A DNA stretch of 64,000 nucleotides from Homalodisca vitripennis (Eukaryota; Arthropoda; Insecta; Hemiptera; Cicadellidae), in the NCBI RefSeq assembly GCF_021130785.1, contig NW_025776832.1, forward strand, positions 207,012 through 271,011, given 5' to 3'. The position numbers and the translations under genes were made by a program. Positions 35,671-47,880 of the stretch are shown one piece after another. The notes beneath the pieces are model-generated. The model had not been told where the DNA came from. It did not search any database and was given only the letters and a program-made list of their open reading frames with translations. The stretch's first letter is position 1, and each line of letters starts with the position of its first letter.

Positions 35671-37999
35671 AAATTAATTCGCTACATTTGTTAGGTCCTT
35701 TGATACTCTGTGTATCAGTTCACATTGAACTGTGGTAAGTCATGATTTTTAGTATAAGGACCAAATCAAAAGAATTCACCACTGACTGCAAAATCGCTAA
35801 CACGATATAGTTAATAACAGTATTTGCTTATGTTTTATTGAAGACTGTTTCAACAACCACTATTGGCATTTAGCGGGTAGAAATAGCGAAGTGGAGTGGA
35901 TTGTGAATTCGACCTAATTTTATGTTTTGTTCATTTCTATGCAACTTCTAGAATTATTTAATTTCGAAAAAAAAGAGAATAATATATTTTTCAATATTAG
36001 AGAAGGAAATATAGGACCTCTAAGGCAGGTCTAGATTTGGGGTTCCATCACTATTATATCAAAATCTATGTAATTTTAAGAGCGGAATCTACTATTAATA
36101 TAGACTACATACACATACATTATAACCGGTTAGTATAACTGATCCATTATACAGGTTTTCCATATATTATTCTATCAAGTTCACTATGTGATTTGTCAAA
36201 TCAAAATTATTATTTACGATTGACATCTTCTATACGTCATCTAAAATATAGTCATATCTGTATTTATATAATTATATATTATTATTCCTAGTTTATTAGT
36301 TTATCTTATTTCATTTGATTTTGTATAGTTCAAGCATTTTTTTTATTTTCGATTTAAAGCATAAGTTGATAATTTATCGCAACTGTATTAAACCATTGTA
36401 CATTTACCGTTTCCAATACGAGGTTGAGTAATAAAGGCATCTTTCCACTTCGTTTCATTTATCGTAGGTACGAGTATAATTCCAAGTTTCAGTTTCTTAG
36501 AAAAATTATATATTTAAACTTCAATAAATGTTCAAAACTCAAATTATCTTAAATGTAAGTTTAAAGCTGGTTTTAAATATTTTTCATAACAATATCACCG
36601 CCGTTTTTTAAAACTGTAACCATACCACGTTTTTAATCTATAGAACTACAACACAGGAGATTCTACGAAATGTATAGGAATAATAAAAATTTAAGTCTCT
36701 TGTAGATGATAATTTTAATACCAAGGTTATTTTTCTATGACAAATAATAACTTAGTAATAAAGTAATAAATCAGCACCATCCCATACTTAAAAGATTTTA
36801 ATCGAGTTAATAGCATTCGTAAATGCAGATTAATTTTCCGCTGATTATTACAATTAACAGCTGAACTTTCTGGCTAAAGCAAACAGACAAAATATAAACT
36901 AAACAAATTACTGTACTTCATGTGAGATACATCTATTTAAACTGATCAATCATACAGTAAATCTTGATAATGCAATTAATGGATACTATGTATATCAATA
37001 TTATATTACTGGTAATACGAAAACCTCAAAAAAATTACTTTCGGTTGCAAATATATTGTACTAAACGTCACCGAACACACTCGTGAATCGTAACAATATC
37101 TGCTGAACAATTAATATAGGTTCCAGGCCCTGTATTGACTGTATATTCTCAGTTAATTTTATCTGTTCAAAGTAGTACATTATTGAAGTAGTACTAACAC
37201 GGTCTGGAAATTATTTACTAATCGAAATTTAAAATTAAGACCAACCTCAAAAATAGTATGATATTCAGAGCACAATTTAACATTACGTTTTATAGGTAAT
37301 TTACGATTCAGAGGCACATTTTACCGTGGACTAAATTATAAAAAAGACACTAAAACAGTGATATTATAAAAATCTCACATCCCGATGACTTTGGGTGGCT
37401 GCTCTTCATAATCGAGGATCTTTTATGTTCTCAACGAGATCATTTAATTCTGCACTCGAAACGTGACCCAACACGGACACAAGGTTTTAATGTTTAACCA
37501 ACCGTAATACTGATGGAGCATTTATTAGAGCATTGAAATAATCACTACATGATTATTTGAATGCTGTGATAATTTTGCAGAAAGTTGTAATCAATTGCGT
37601 AAATAGGCCTTGGCTCGTGGGAATGAATCTGAATGGAAAGCGCACACCCACCTAAAGCGGCATTTTATGTATTAAATTTAAATATGAATAAATGATATAG
37701 TCCTAATTCAGAGTGTTTAAATGTTGTTTTCTGAATTTTTTTATTTTTTGCAATTTTAGGTTTCTTTGAGAAGGAATTGAATTTAATTAAATTTATTCAC
37801 ATTTCACGTTACAATCAGTTGACAATATACGTATACAGTGAAAAGTTAACTCAAAGACTATATATGATCTGTGAGTGGGGGGACAAGTATATTTATCAGT
37901 CCTTTGGCATATTAACTATCTATAGATGACTGTACAGTAATATTACACAAATAAGAAATCTATTACAACGTGATCTGGCTATTAGATAACGGTAGTCGA
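35671..37999. other. AT-rich DNA, nothing recognised
   Basis: No coding or repeat structure found. Confidence 0.5.
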
Positions 38000-38232
38000 T
38001 GTGAATGGACTAATGCATTTTTTTTAATTGCATTAATAAAATGTGTATAAATAGCAATAGCCGAATTAAATTTTTTTCAATAAACATTGAATCGAAAAAT
38101 TACTTGCTCCGCCGAGACTCTAAATCGGATCTCTCACTTGCCGGGTGAATGTGCTACCATTACACCACAGAGCTCTTACTTTTTACTGTTCAATTATTTT
38201 GTATTAGGCCGTATCAGTCACATTTGCGTTTT
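38000..38232 (-). repeat. tRNA-headed repeat (SINE-like), minus-strand copy
   Basis: On the minus strand a leader (AACGCAAATGTGACTGATAC ... AAAAAGTAAG) precedes a tRNA-like segment at 38174-38104. An AT-rich body follows, with TTCAATGTTTATTGAAAAAA and TTCGGCTATTGC. In the tRNA-like part, box A is TGGTGTAATGGTAGC. The T arm is decayed (GATCCGATTTAGAGTCTCGG), while six of seven acceptor pairs can form. Both the leader and the body are shared with the plus-strand copies nearby. Confidence 0.75.
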
Positions 38233-38244
38233 TGTCACAAACTA

Positions 38245-38350
38245 ACCTATGATCGGGACTCCCGGCGGAGCAGGTACTTTTTGTGAATCATTGTATATTA
38301 AAATTAAATTTGGCTATTGACATTTATACAAATTTAATAAATGTAAATAA
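38245..38350 (+). repeat. tRNA-headed repeat, 3' fragment
   Basis: Starts inside the T arm (GATCGGGACTCCCGGCGGAGCA) and continues with TACTTTTTGTGAATCATTGT, AAATTTGGCTATTGACATTT and ATACAAATTTAATAAATG. This is the body sequence of the minus-strand copy at 38000-38104 in opposite orientation. Confidence 0.65.
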
Positions 38351-38399
38351 AACTCGTTTGACAGGTATTTGGTCTTCCGATCATATGTCAGTTTGGTTT

Positions 38400-38580
38400 T
38401 TTAAACGCATATGTGACAGTTACGGTCAAATAAAAAATAATGTAATCGTAAAAAGTAAGGGCTCTGTGGTGTAATGGTAGCACATTCACCCGGCAAGTGA
38501 GAGACCCGGGTTCGAATCCCGGCGAAGCAAGTAATTTTTGTGATTCAATGTTTACTGAAAAAAATTACTTTCTAATTGGT
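38400..38580 (+). repeat. tRNA-headed repeat (SINE-like), plus-strand copy
   Basis: The leader AACGCATATGTGACAGTTAC with AAAAAGTAAG is followed by a tRNA-like segment at 38460-38530, then TTTTTGTGATTCAATG. The D arm (GTGT/GCAC), anticodon stem (TTCAC/GTGAG) and T arm (CCGGG/CCCGG around TTCGAAT) all fold. The acceptor pairs at only about five of seven positions. The loop CCGGCAA would give anticodon GGC, with C in place of the universal U at position 33. That argues for a tRNA-derived RNA polymerase III promoter, not a working tRNA. Confidence 0.75.
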
Positions 38581-39039
38581 TACAGTAGTCAGCTTTATTA
38601 TAATTGTGGTTTATTTACGCCATAGTAACTAAATCAAGTTATAAACTAAATATTTAACAATTTTAATTTTAATTGACGTTTTTGACCCGGAATAAATAAA
38701 TAACTATTTATACTTACCAATTGATGATTCTTATGCATTTCTTATTTGCAGTTTTAGTCTCAAACCTATGGAGAATGTAAGTGTCTGTAGAACCATCAGT
38801 ATGTAATAAGGCAGAATTCAAATCAAATTTATTTGTGTGACACCTAAAGCCTATAAGGTTGCCAGGGTGTATTTCACATTTACAGTTAAGGTCTGAAAGA
38901 ACCGGAACCCCCCCCCTCATCCCCCAATAGTACATTATAGGTTGGGGTGTTTTCCCACGCAAATCTTGACATTGCAAAAATATATACAAGAAAACTACTA
39001 TTTCTAATAAATAATTTCAATCTTTTACATTACAATAAA
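38581..39039. other. AT-rich DNA with a short C run
   Basis: An eight-base C run lies near 38910. The minus-strand frame across it at 38714-38989 has no recognisable motif. Confidence 0.45.
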
Positions 39040-39215
39040 GAGATTTTTTTATTTTATCAGGCAAAGTTAGGACTAAGAGGCCCTCTATAACACTTGACCT
39101 GGAGACCAACAGCTTAACCACCTCCAATGGCCGAGCAGCCGGGCTGCTTGCAAGGACAGGATCGCTCAGCGATCACCCATCCAAGCAGCAGCCTCGCTCA
39201 GAAACGTTACTATGT
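39040..39215 (-). repeat. 5S-rRNA-like SINE or repeat fragment
   Basis: On the minus strand 39186-39169 reads GCTTGGATGGGTGATCGC, matching the highly conserved 5S rRNA internal region ACTTGGATGGGTGACCGC at all but two positions. The rest of a 5S gene is absent. Further along the minus strand come CTGCTCGGCCATTGG, GGTGGTTAAGC and GGGCCTCTTAGTCCTAACTT. The last part also resembles 42965-43045. A perfect GATCGCT-C-AGCGATC palindrome lies at 39160-39174. It could be a 5S-derived SINE or a chance insertion of 5S sequence in another repeat. Confidence 0.45.
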
Positions 39216-41529
39216 CCACTATGATAAAAGTCATATTTTAATGTGATATTAGTTTAAAGACATTGCACAAAACAATACTCCAGCTATCATTTTATTAATT
39301 TTTATAAATGGCAATGGTTGGAATAGAGCCCTGAGAGCGATAACCAAGAGAAATCTCAGCTACAGCCCTTTGTTCAGTTTTAGTTAAAAAAAAAAAAAAC
39401 TCTGGTACTTCTATAACTTTAGTTTGTAATTAATTTCATAACTCACCGTTTTATAACTGTTCAACTGTATTATTCAATAAAATATTAAAAAGACGTAGTG
39501 CAGGACCTTGTAAGAAGTACTTTTTTCTGGAAATTGTAAAGACAAAGCATTTCAAGACAAAGCAGATAGAAACGACTGAACAGTTCGCTTGACCTGAAAG
39601 AATTACGCGGCAGAATAATTCAACTCGAAGCTTGCGCTTAACTGTTCTAGTTATATAACAATATTTTCATTTAAATCTATTTTTATTATAAATGCAAACA
39701 AATTATTAAATTTGAGAATTCATTACTTTTTAAATGATTCATTTTGTATATTCAGTAACGTTACAACTGATTTAATTTAATGTAATGTAATTGAAGAAGG
39801 AGCTTACGTTGATTTTTCTTAGTTTACTCACTATATTGAAAATCACGAAAAACGATACTGTATAACTTTGTATTTTGTAGAGCTCTTCGATGGCAATACT
39901 ATCTTCTTCAGTCACATCGCAAAAGTAAATTTGTTTATTGTATTAGTTTATGCAGTAGACTTCTTGTAATACAACAGATTCTTCATTATAGTGATTGAAA
40001 TAATTTATATATAATTATATAATAAGTTTTAATAGTGCATTTACTTTCAGGTGTATACATTTTCAAGAAATTTTATGGTCTAACGTAGCATACCGAAGTA
40101 CTAAAGGGTGTGTACTAATAAATAAATCTTAGTTTTCAGAGCCGGTAATAATGATGTATTATAACACTCTGATGTTATATACTGCCACTTTGTCTGAATC
40201 GAATGTCACTTACTGAGTTTTCTAACTTACACGGATTTATTTAGAATATATATTATTAATAGCCCTAATTTTGAACACTTCTTCTCACCGCAAAGTACCA
40301 CAAACTGCGTTCATAATAAAAATACTTCCTTTTAACTGAACCTTGAATCTTGGCTCCACGAAAAACTGAGACCACAAAATAATCTACTAAGATGGGTTTT
40401 ATAACATTATTTAAAATCATAGTTAATACTAGATAGAAACTTTGTCTTTGATATCTGTATTGCACTAATAAACAATCACTGCATACTTAATATTTGCTAA
40501 AATAGATGATTAAAAGTATATATTTATTAATGCTTTAATTTTCCTTATCTACATATTTTTTTACTCGGTGTTCAACATCAGTTGCAGAAAAATGCTAAAT
40601 AACAATTTTATTGTTACTATCAATTCTAATCTATAACTTCTAACCTATACATGTAAAAAAATTAAAATTGTATTTAAATTAACTAAACACGGTCGTGATG
40701 TCACATGAAAATATTAAGACAGAACAGTTCCTACTCTTAACAGACTCTTTTAAATAATAAACTTGATAATACATAAATTTTTTTAATGCAACTTTAGAAA
40801 CCAAGAGGTAATTATTCACACGTTTAGAGACCAGTGAAGGGTAGTTTGGAGGAATCTTCGAAGCACGAATAGACCTGTAAATTAATCAAGGATCCCATCA
40901 ATGTCCATATCAAATTGCAGTACATTCGGTTTAGTACATGATACTATTAAAACACATACATACAAACAGACAGATAGATTATAGATATCTTATTGATAAA
41001 TAACACGAGTCAAATCTATGTCTGTCAGCGTATTGTTGTCAGCGAACTCTATCAGTCTTTACAGTGAACGGAGGCGTCTTTGTGTACCCAAACAATAGGA
41101 TAGTACAATACCGCACAAAACACGCTGTTGATATACAGGACTTGTTACAAGAGCTTTTCAGTACACGTTTTACGGAAAATTGTTCCACTGGAAAATTTAT
41201 GTCCTCATTCACCTTTTAAGATTTTGCACTGAAGAGGAGATCTATGGATTTTTATTCAAAATAATTACCGTAAGTAGCAGTGCCAATAATAAAAAAGAAA
41301 AATATATTCTAAATCTTAACAATTGAACCAGAGCTGAGATTAATACAACAATTACTAACTATTAGATAGTAATAATGATATAAAATAGTAATTTGCCGTT
41401 GTAAAATCTAATGGTGTAATGTCAATATTGAATGCTTGCAACTCTGCAACTATACAAATATGAGTGGAAAGGAATTATTAAAGCTGGTACAAACAGTATT
41501 TATCACTTAATTTACTAATCTCCCACGCA
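39216..41529. other. AT-rich DNA, nothing recognised
   Basis: No gene or tandem structure. The short minus-strand frame at 40265-40465 is unsupported. Confidence 0.5.
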
Positions 41530-41900
41530 TACCACCCGATTGATGGCTGTGTTATCGAAGCCTATCTCTTGAGGGGCTTGAAAAATGTAATTTCTGTCTG
41601 TATGTCTCTTGGCATGATATCTTGTAAACGAATTGACCTACACTTTTACACTTGAAAAGATGCTTCAATTTGATATAGCCAACAGTTTGATGATGGCGAA
41701 CGTTCTTCCATGAAATTTGGCTAAGTTTCACTGCAGCCTATCACTCAGTAGGTAGATACATTTTATCTTTTGTCTATATGATTTTAAGTCTCTCTCTCTC
41801 TTCTGGAGGACATCTCAAGAATTAAATGAGACATAAATTTTAAATCTTCCGAGTAATCTCAGAGAAGCCTTGACACTTGATACATATGCCTTGTAATATT
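41530..41900. repeat. Dispersed repeat family copy (GCGAAGCCTG family)
   Basis: Contains TTATCGAAGCCTATCTCTTG, AATTTCTGTCTGTATGTCTC, CATGATATCTTGTAAACG and, later, TTTCACTGCAGCCTATCACT with a second GTCT-rich block and a CATCTCAAGAATTAAATGAG stretch. The order matches copies at 61190-61560 and 62125-62480. Confidence 0.6.
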
Positions 41901-42964
41901 ATCTTACAATATTTTCCATGCGATAGAGTTCACAGAAGTTTGCCGACGCTTCAGAGATAACATGTTGTGATTTCGTTCAGCAACAACCGAAATAAATCTT
42001 AAGCTCTTTTACAATCTGGAACGATTGTCTTCTGCACCTTCAGGACAAAATTATTGTTTCAGCTCACTAATGTTGTCTTCAGGTCTGGGTATTCCTTGGA
42101 CACCCTTGCTACGTTGGATTATTTCCTTACACTTTCTATTCAAGAATTAGTAGTTTTCATATATAAGATATCCTGAATGGCCGATGGAACGACAAAACCT
42201 GGCATTAACTGAATTACTTTAACGGCAGTAACAGAAACTACAGACAAACAATAGGAATTTTGAGTAGAAAGTAGTATTCTACCACGAATTAAAATCTGGT
42301 GATTTCTAGACTTTGGAACCCAAATTTTAATTTTTGCATGCTCGTTTTAAAGCAGAAATTTATACATATGTAAGATCAATTTAAACTCACATAACTGTCG
42401 AAAAGACTACAGAGATTAACTGTAAACGTTCATACTCCTTTTACTAGTGTTTCATAAAACTCACTAAATGCAGGAGTTAACTAAAGGTTCTTCTGCTCAT
42501 AATTACAACTAAATCAAATGGCAAACAAGAGAATAAACAGAAAACTTTCTGAGACAATAATAACTAAAATATAAAGGTGAAAATAGTTATAAACTTAAAT
42601 TAAATTACATGAATTGCCTTCAATCAGAGTCTAGTATCACTTGTCAGATGTACTGAATATTGACATCCGCTCTCGCCACTAAAAACTGTCGCCACTCTGG
42701 ATTTTAAATGTATCTCATCAAATAAAATATCACAGCAATAATTTAAAGCATAAAATAATTACCAAATAATATTTACATACATTTAAAACATTAAACACTT
42801 GAGTTCCATTCTATACTGTTGATTATGATACCGGTAAAATTCTATATTCCTCGGCCTCGCTAAGATTAGTTGCGTATCTCGTTGATACAAATTACTTATA
42901 GACAACATCTACTTTTCTATCACAGTACAATGCTGTGTCATTTGTTGAATATAATCGAAGAAAT
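41901..42964. other. AT-rich DNA, nothing recognised
   Basis: No gene or repeat recognised. Confidence 0.5.
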
Positions 42965-43045
42965 TAAATGAAAAATTCCTTTATTAAAGAGGCGGAGTTA
43001 GGGCTGTCAAGCCTTCTCTGCCACTGAACATCATATAATTACGGA
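42965..43045 (-). repeat. Second fragment of the repeat at 39040-39110
   Basis: TTTATTAAAGAGGCGGAGTT then AGGGCTGTCAAGCCTTCTCT resembles TTATTTTATCAGGCAAAGTT then AGGACTAAGAGGCCCTCT at 39047-39092, including the spacing. Only this end of the repeat is present. Confidence 0.35.
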
Positions 43046-43776
43046 CTCTGTAAAAATGTAAGACTTTATGCTTTATAATGAAATATCAACAAAACTGCTT
43101 ACTTTACACAACTAACTGATGAATATAATAATATAACTCTTAATGGAAGATAAAGACGAAAACTGAAAATGTAAAAGAGAAACTAAAAGGACAAAAGTAT
43201 ATTCAACCTCTGTAGTGTATTACAGTGAGCCATCAGGATCCATCCATGCTTTAACTTAATTATAATGAGCCATTTTGTACTGATTAAGATAGAAAGCTCT
43301 AATTTCCACTGTGCTTCTTCTTTTATGAAGCCATTTCAAAGGAGCTGTCACTTAATGAGATTTTAGATTGAGCCGCCTCCCTCAAAATGCTATTTTGGGC
43401 AAATGGGAAAAGTAATAACAGTGACTAAAAAAATCACTTCTATTTCCAGTGAAGAAAGGTGTCTCGAGTTCCATCCCTCCACCTTTATCCATAAAAAACT
43501 AAACAGAGTGTATCCAATTTTTATTCACGCTATATAACTAAAATAAAGGATCTTACTTAAATTGTAACTACTAAATACGATCTGCAAGAAGAGTATACAC
43601 TTTAGTATCAATTCTAAGTCCTAGATCAACAATTTTTAATACTTCGTTTACTGTTCAGGTTTTTGGTCTTCGGAACGTCTTCCCTGGGGTTCAGGGACTT
43701 GTTGCTTGGGAGACTGTGGGGGTGACGGGCGGTGCTACTTGTGGAGTGTGTCAGATTAGGTAACTGTAATCGTGTT
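43046..43776. other. AT-rich DNA left of the mariner remnant
   Basis: About 43660-43776 is less AT-rich and may be decayed transposase sequence, but it could not be aligned with confidence. Confidence 0.4.
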
Positions 43777-44080
43777 GATGGTGCTCCTCATTTCGCAAAT
43801 CCTGTCAAGCGATTACTGAATGGCATCTTTCATGGACGTTGGATTAGTCGTGAAAGTGATTTTTTTATATTGGCCACCCCGATCCCCATATTTAACTGTG
43901 TGTGATTTCTTTCTATGGGGTTACTTAAAGGAACACGTTTATACTCGTAGCTTCAATAATAATCAATTCAAGAAGAACTTTTCCAGATAGGTACCGCAGA
44001 TTTTCTTTGTAAGAGCTAACGATTCATTTGTTAAGCGCTGTTATCAGTGTGTCGCTGTGGATGGATTACAGTTCGAATAA
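43777..44080 (+). pseudogene. Mariner-type transposase C-terminal remnant
   Basis: The frame starting at 43777 begins with DGAPHF, the second catalytic Asp region (DGAPPH is usual), then VKRLLNGIFHGRWI. Near a T run at about 43858-43866 the reading shifts by one base. The new frame gives WPPRSPYLTVCDFFLWGYLK, the third-Asp region of the Tc1/mariner DDD/E core (SPDLTPCDFFLWGYLK is usual), then VYT, an internal TAG at 43988-43990, and an ending of about 20 residues rich in Val, Cys and Gln up to a stop at 44078-44080. The first catalytic Asp and the DNA-binding N-terminus are missing. GGACACCC at about 44372 could belong to a 3' terminal repeat, but no partner was found. Confidence 0.85.
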
Positions 44081-45279
44081 TTGTAGGCTGTAATTGTAGT
44101 TTTTCAATAGGCTATGTTCTAACTTTCTGATTGAAATGCTTTATTTCTCTAGAATGTGACAATACAAAATTTTACTAAACAAAAACCTTTTTTTTCCTGT
44201 TTTCAAAGTATAGTTTTTCAAAATGCCACCACTTTGTTTCAACAATGGCTAGAGAGCTGAAATGTTCACAGAACATTTTTAAAACCTGTTTAATGAATTG
44301 TGTAGAGTTTGAAAATTTTCAGTGTATAAATGAGCAAGTAATATAAAATCAAACGTTTAAACCTCTTCGTGGACACCCGGTACTTGATTTTCATATTGAC
44401 CAGGTTTTGTTTAAACGGAGAACTAAATTTATGTATTTCTCTGAGAAATTAATTATTCTCTCTTCTAATTTCAATAATTTAAAAATTTTGTTTTTACATA
44501 AACATTTAAATCCTAATTCCGGAGGTGGTTGACGGGGGAAAGCGACAAGAGCTGATCTGATGGACCATTCATGTAAGTCCCTTCGTAAACTACTCGCACA
44601 ACGCGCTCTGTAAGCGAAAAACATAACACAACGTCACCTACAACAACCAAAAGTTTTTAAATGACGTTCATAAACTTACTCATTCACCGAAAAGATGCTA
44701 CACGGGCGTCCAGAAGTAATATATATTTTCAGCAGGAAGTATAATTTATATTTTTTTTCACAATTACTTCAAACATTTGTATTAGTAGAATATCTTATTC
44801 CGTTGGAACCGTGTTCACCCAAAAGACACATGACACCCTATATTGTATATAGCATCTTTATTATATCGGGATTACTGTTGAAATCTATGACTTCCTCAAT
44901 ACATGATTAGAGGTTCGGCTTTAAAACCCCCTGCTTGTTGGTACTTTACAATTTATATATTATACGCATGTATTTATTATTAATGAGTTGATAATCAGGC
45001 TATCAGATAAAACTCACTGATAAAACTCTTTATTTTTAAATAAATATTACATTTAGTAGTTAGTATAAATATTTCTATTCCAACTGCGTTTAGTATGGAC
45101 CAGGTTTGTTTTAAGACCAGGTTTTTGTAATGAAAAATTTTGTAGAGTTTAATTAATTTACACATTGCTTTGTCAATCAGAACTAATAATAATAATATTT
45201 AAAAACCAGGACGAGTTACATGTTTTAGGTTATTTGAGTATCTATCTCTGTGCTTTTGCTTGACACTAAGTTTTGGGAC
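44081..45279. other. AT-rich DNA, nothing firm
   Basis: Short frames at 44391-44624 (minus) and 44695-44910 (plus) have no motif. The first few hundred bases may be the 3' flank of the mariner copy. Confidence 0.4.
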
Positions 45280-45474
45280 ACCCTGTATACGAGTAGTACA
45301 GAGAATATTTTGGATGGCAACTAAATTTACTTATGGCTGCCCCAGATATAGCATAGACAATGTAGCATGTAGATTATATGAGTATAAATAAACCGATAGG
45401 ACTAACCCAATGACAGAACATACTAATGCCAGATCTTAGATGAACAAACGTCTTCCATTTGTCTTTCGCTCCTA

Positions 45475-45580
45475 ATCCCAATAGGCTTCTTGCTTGGACC
45501 AAAAGGAAGCTATTTACCAACTTTAAAGTCTATGAATTTTTCAATCAATAGTTATCACACATACGGACGGACGGACAATG
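45475..45580 (-). repeat. Dispersed fragment related to the 118/85-bp satellite core
   Basis: Plus-strand text AGGCTTCTTGCTTGGACCAA, GGAAGCTATTTACCAA, AGTTATCACACATACGGACG and GACGGAC is the reverse-complement layout of the satellite core (TTGGTCCAA, GAGACTTGG, GATAACTCTTGATAGA and the CTGTCTGTC run). It is an unamplified copy in opposite orientation. Confidence 0.45.
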
Positions 45581-45978
45581 ACACGATTTCAATAATGCTC
45601 TGTCGGGTTCTTAATAATAAGCAACACATCACTAACATAGAAGTAAATTTATCAAATTGAACAGCTTTGTGATTTTATTCTTATAAGAGTAAAATTAAGT
45701 TTATTTTACTTTTTAATCACTTTTTACATTGCTATATGTGTTTATATTTGATAGAAACTGCAACTAAAATGGAACCTAGTATGCTTTGCCTTACAAACAA
45801 GTTTTCCGGTCAAATAAATATTGTAAGTTAATAATAAACTATTGAAATAATAAATATGTATTAGTTACATATAAATATGAAAACAATAATTTTTCATGAA
45901 AACTGCAGTTTTTAACCCTTTCTTATTCAATACTTACAACGTGGAAGTGTTAACGCTAAAAACGTTTTCAGAAAAAAA

Positions 45979-45988
45979 AATATATATA

Positions 45989-46044
<56 letters not shown>
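45979..46044. repeat. (TA)n microsatellite
   Basis: Imperfect, then perfect alternating T and A for about 65 bp after an A run. The plus-strand frame through it encodes an Ile-Tyr run only. Confidence 0.95.
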
Positions 46045-46047
<3 letters not shown>

Positions 46048-47499
46048 TATATATGATAATAACGGCTCAAAATTAAAATATTTAATTTATTTAATTTGGA
46101 AACCAAACAACAATAAGTCAATTTTATGCTGAATGAAAAGAGTTCTGACAAGAATTTACTAACGGACAACTTTTTAACTCTTCTTTGAATTTTTTGTTCT
46201 ATTTAGTTTCCTTAAAATTGTTCATTACAAAATCGACACATACATTGGTATTCTTATTGATGTAAGTTTATTTCATTGTCACAATTTATTAGTTGGGAAC
46301 AAGAAGGTTGCCTTTCATTGTTAGTCCGGTAAAATAAGGATGCAATCTCGGAATGAAAGATAATAAGCTAAAAATTTGCATACGTCTTTATTTTGATGCT
46401 ATAAAACTTACCTTAAAAGTCTCATATAATCATGTGTACGCTACTTAAGATATTTAAGGTCAAAGGTCACGAAAATCAGTTTTTTGGAAATATCTAGTTT
46501 CCCTTACGCTAAATGACTTTGAAGGTGGTTAGAGAAATTTTTAGAACGGAAAATTCTCATCAAATTTTGGCTGAAGTAAGTTTATGTACGTTCAACCCTT
46601 TTTGAGATTCAGCGCAAAGATTAGGGGACCGCTTACCTGTATATACTCGTACGATAATGTGAGGTCAGCCAGGAGAATACAATAAATAAATGAGTTATAT
46701 TGTTAATTATTCTTAATTATTATTAATTGCCTTATTTTACTGAGTAATGTATAGGGTTTTCATTCTAAAAATTGGTTTTTTTTTATTTCCAGTTCTGCTC
46801 GTTGACCAGTTACTGATTTACAATGGCTATTTTTCTGCACGTAGCTCAGTCAGACATAGTAATCCTCATAATATGCTGTCCAATGTCAACTACTGGAAAA
46901 TAAATGGTTTATGGCTATGGCCAATGATCGTTCTCGGAAGTAATTTGTGTAACGGAATCAGTGAAATCCGTTTACAGAATTACAACAAATGCTGATATTA
47001 TTCTGGCATAATCGAAGCTATCCAACTCATATTACATTCATACTTTGTATGCAGGATTTACGGATGAACTCCTAATGTTTGACAGATATGTTATGGTATT
47101 GCAAAATATTGTCGTTTTAGGCTAGTACTGGTTATTTTACAGCTTAAATTTGGATTAATACACTATTTAAATAATTATTTTAGAAACTGTTGTATAATGG
47201 AGTTCTGAGAATCAAAAACATCTGCCTAGGAATTTTGTTTATACATATGAGAATATGTAACACTAATAACATTAGCTTACGAATTAGTATTCTACTTGCT
47301 ACTGATCAGCATAGTTTTTACTTCCTTTAAAAATAGTCCTTCTGGCTCAATTGGAACAAGTAAGTATATTTTTGTACAAACTGAATATTTATTCTCTTGG
47401 GACATGTACACATACCTCCAAAAACCATTCGATACAAAAAAGCAATGTTTATAAAATATCATTAATCTCCTAACCATTGCCTTCCTGTGCCATTGTTTC
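46045..47499. other. AT-rich DNA, one weak exon candidate
   Basis: A plus-strand frame is open at 46747-46995. Inside it TTTTTTTTATTTCCAG at 46777-46792 looks like a 3' splice acceptor. The 67 residues after it have no recognised domain, and no matching donor or neighbour exon was found, so it is not called a gene. Confidence 0.25.
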
Positions 47500-47880
47500 A
47501 GATGTCTCTACGCAGTGCCGATTAAAGAGCCAACATCGATATTCTTGTTAGTATTCCACTGTAGCCTGTGCTGGTGTAATGTGCGATTGTGATTCTCGTA
47601 CTTGTGATTTGTGCTCGGGACTTTCATCCTGCTCAGTGACAGCGCCAGGACTGGACTCCAAGCAGCTTTTGGTTATGTTTGAACCTTTATCCTTCCCTTC
47701 TTTTCTTCTTTCTGTTCTTTATTTCTGTATATATTAATATCTCTCCGATCTGACGAAGATGACAGATTCCAATTCTCAAAACGTTGTGTTACACCTATTG
47801 CAGCATATAAAAGTGACAAATGTCTTAGATCCTGTGCCCATGTTGTTTCATAATAAATAACAGTTCATTGAAGTCTGGCT
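47500..47880 (+). mobile_element. Possible 3' part of a Penelope-like or related retroelement
   Basis: Positions 47750-47791 carry CTGACGAAG, a spacer and CTCAAAACGTTGTGTTA, aligning with the minus-strand motif at 11320-11277. Upstream a Cys-rich frame can be read from about 47570 to 47690 (VMCDCDSRTCDLC). Downstream come AAAAGTGACAAATGTC and an AATAAA near 47854. In the GAAAC box the first base is A, so a ribozyme would be inactive. Family assignment is inference from motif order. Confidence 0.4.

Noticed and set aside
38460..38530. A functional tRNA gene
   Set aside because: The acceptor pairs at only about five of seven positions, position 33 is C, the GGC anticodon is not normally used for Ala in eukaryotes, and the segment recurs inside repeats.
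45896..46132. Plus-strand 78-codon frame
   Set aside because: It is mainly the (TA)n run read as Ile-Tyr.
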